The position numbers and the translations under genes were made by a program. A stretch of DNA of 7,262 nt from Pseudomonas sp. Lineage in GTDB: Bacteria > Pseudomonadota > Gammaproteobacteria > Pseudomonadales > Pseudomonadaceae. The stretch covers positions 1-7,262 of the forward strand of contig DNMQ01000483.1 in the NCBI GenBank assembly GCA_003488145.1. Reading direction: 5' to 3'. The notes below the pieces were generated by a model. It saw nothing but the letters and a program-made list of their open reading frames with translations, did no database searches and was not told the origin of the DNA. This document shows, in pieces, positions 6,308 to 7,262 of the stretch; position 1 is the first letter of the stretch, and each line of letters begins with the position of its first letter.

Positions 6308-7262
6308 TCAGCGAACCATGTGCAGGAAGTGCATGTGCTTCTCGTACTGGCCGAGGATGTCACTGATGACGTCCTCGCGGCTCCAGCCCATCACGTCATA
6401 ATCCTGGCCGCCTTCCTTGAGATGCACCTCGGCGCGGAAGTACTTGCGCTCCTCGCGCTCGTCGTCCTCGCTGGTGGCGACGAAACTCGGCATGGCGTAG
6501 GCCCGCGGGCGCACTTCGTAGATGAAGTCTGGCTCGCCTTCGTGGGTGATCTCGAAGCGCAAGCGACGATCATCACCTTCGCTGATGTCCACCGCATAGC
6601 CCTGCTTGCGCATTTCCTCGGCGATGTCCTCGTAGGCCGGACGCACCACTTCGGTGATGAAGCGCACCACATGGGCGCGTCGCGGGAACAGCATCAGCGT
6701 ACGCAGGCGACGTTGCCAGCCACCGGCACTGCGCGGTGCGCTGGGCGAGGTGCTCAGGGCTTGGTAGCGCAGCCCTTGCTTCGTGGCATCCAGGCGCAGC
6801 GCCTTGAGCAGACCCCACATCGAACAGAGCAGCGCGATGGTGAAGGGCAGGGCGCTGGCGATGGTTGCCGTCTGCAGCGCGGTCAGGCCATCGGCGAGCA
6901 GCAGCGCGATGGCCACCCCGCCCATGGATGCGGCCCAGAAGATGCGCTGCCAGACCGGAGTGCCCTGCTGGCCGCCGGAGGCGAGCATGTCCACCACCAA
7001 CGCGCCGGAGTCCGCCGAGGTGACGAAGAACACCACCACCATGATGATCGCGATCAGCGAGATGAAGCCCGAGAAGGGGAAATGTTCGAAGAAGGCGAAC
7101 AGTGCCAGTGAGCTGTCCTGTTCGATGGCCTCGCCGAGGCTGCTCACGTGCTCCCAGAGGATCATGTGGATGGCGGTATCGCCGAACACGGTCATCCACA
7201 CCAGGGTGAAGGCGGTGGGTACCAGCCGCACACCTGCAACGAATTCGCGGATGGTCCGCCCG
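6308..7262 (-). CDS. betT: BCCT-family choline transporter BetT, C-terminal part (5' end cut by window edge)
   Basis: The frame is open to the right edge and stops at TGA (6308-6310), giving 317 residues of a protein usually ~650-700 long. BetT imports choline across the inner membrane with protons, feeding glycine betaine synthesis or catabolism. The visible part starts with GRTIREFVAGVRLVPT, then TM segments LVPTAFTLVWMTVFGDTAI, FISLIAIIMVVVFFVTSADSG (the TSADSG region is conserved in the family) and a long hydrophobic stretch from IFWAASMGG to CSMWGLL. About 160 mostly charged residues follow, from the end of the last helix to HMHFLHMVR. This long cytoplasmic tail marks the BetT branch and is tied to osmotic response in studied BetT proteins. 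Pseudomonas species often carry several betT paralogues, so which one this is cannot be settled. A GTG at 7231 is internal, not the start. It converges on the GGDEF/EAL gene. Confidence 0.93.
   Translation of the reverse strand, partial: GRTIREFVAGVRLVPTAFTLVWMTVFGDTAIHMILWEHVSSLGEAIEQDSSLALFAFFEHFPFSGFISLIAIIMVVVFFVTSADSGALVVDMLASGGQQGTPVWQRIFWAASMGGVAIALLLADGLTALQTATIASALPFTIALLCSMWGLLKALRLDATKQGLRYQALSTSPSAPRSAGGWQRRLRTLMLFPRRAHVVRFITEVVRPAYEDIAEEMRKQGYAVDISEGDDRRLRFEITHEGEPDFIYEVRPRAYAMPSFVATSEDDEREERKYFRAEVHLKEGGQDYDVMGWSREDVISDILGQYEKHMHFLHMVR

Overview
The window looks like a piece of chromosome from a high-GC gammaproteobacterium, most likely Pseudomonas in the broad sense. The evidence is the strong G/C bias at third codon positions, a 669-residue Rep helicase of the Pseudomonas type, and a BetT-type choline transporter and c-di-GMP enzyme close to rep. 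As I recall it, P. aeruginosa also has rep, a GGDEF/EAL gene and a betT paralogue near one another. I could not check that by search. I see no insertion sequence, tRNA, CRISPR array, phage gene or compositional island.

Layout, left to right. (1) 1-783 (+): the C-terminal half of a CoA-acylating (methyl)malonate-semialdehyde dehydrogenase, cut by the left edge. (2) 784-873: a spacer with two short hairpins and a possible sigma-70 promoter. (3) 874-1659 (+): a complete IclR-family regulator, the natural candidate to control the dehydrogenase. (4) 1661-2278 (-): a seven-helix hemolysin III/PAQR membrane protein, tail to tail with the regulator and one base apart. (5) 2375-4384 (-): the complete rep helicase gene, upstream of the hemolysin III gene on the same strand. 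(6) 4385-4630: a divergent control region with an extended -10 promoter for rep and a leader for the next gene that carries a hairpin followed by TCTTT. (7) 4631-6268 (+): a soluble protein with a degenerate receiver-like domain, a GGDEF domain and an EAL domain. (8) 6269-6307: a perfect 10-bp hairpin between two convergent genes. (9) 6308-7262 (-): the C-terminal half of a BetT-type transporter, cut by the right edge.

Functionally this is a mosaic of housekeeping and metabolic genes, not one pathway. The dehydrogenase and IclR regulator form one likely catabolic unit. rep supports replication fork progress. The GGDEF/EAL protein probably breaks down c-di-GMP. BetT imports choline for glycine betaine synthesis or catabolism. 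I found no convincing undescribed system. The points most worth a second look are the unusual domain state of the GGDEF/EAL protein and the structured leader in front of it.
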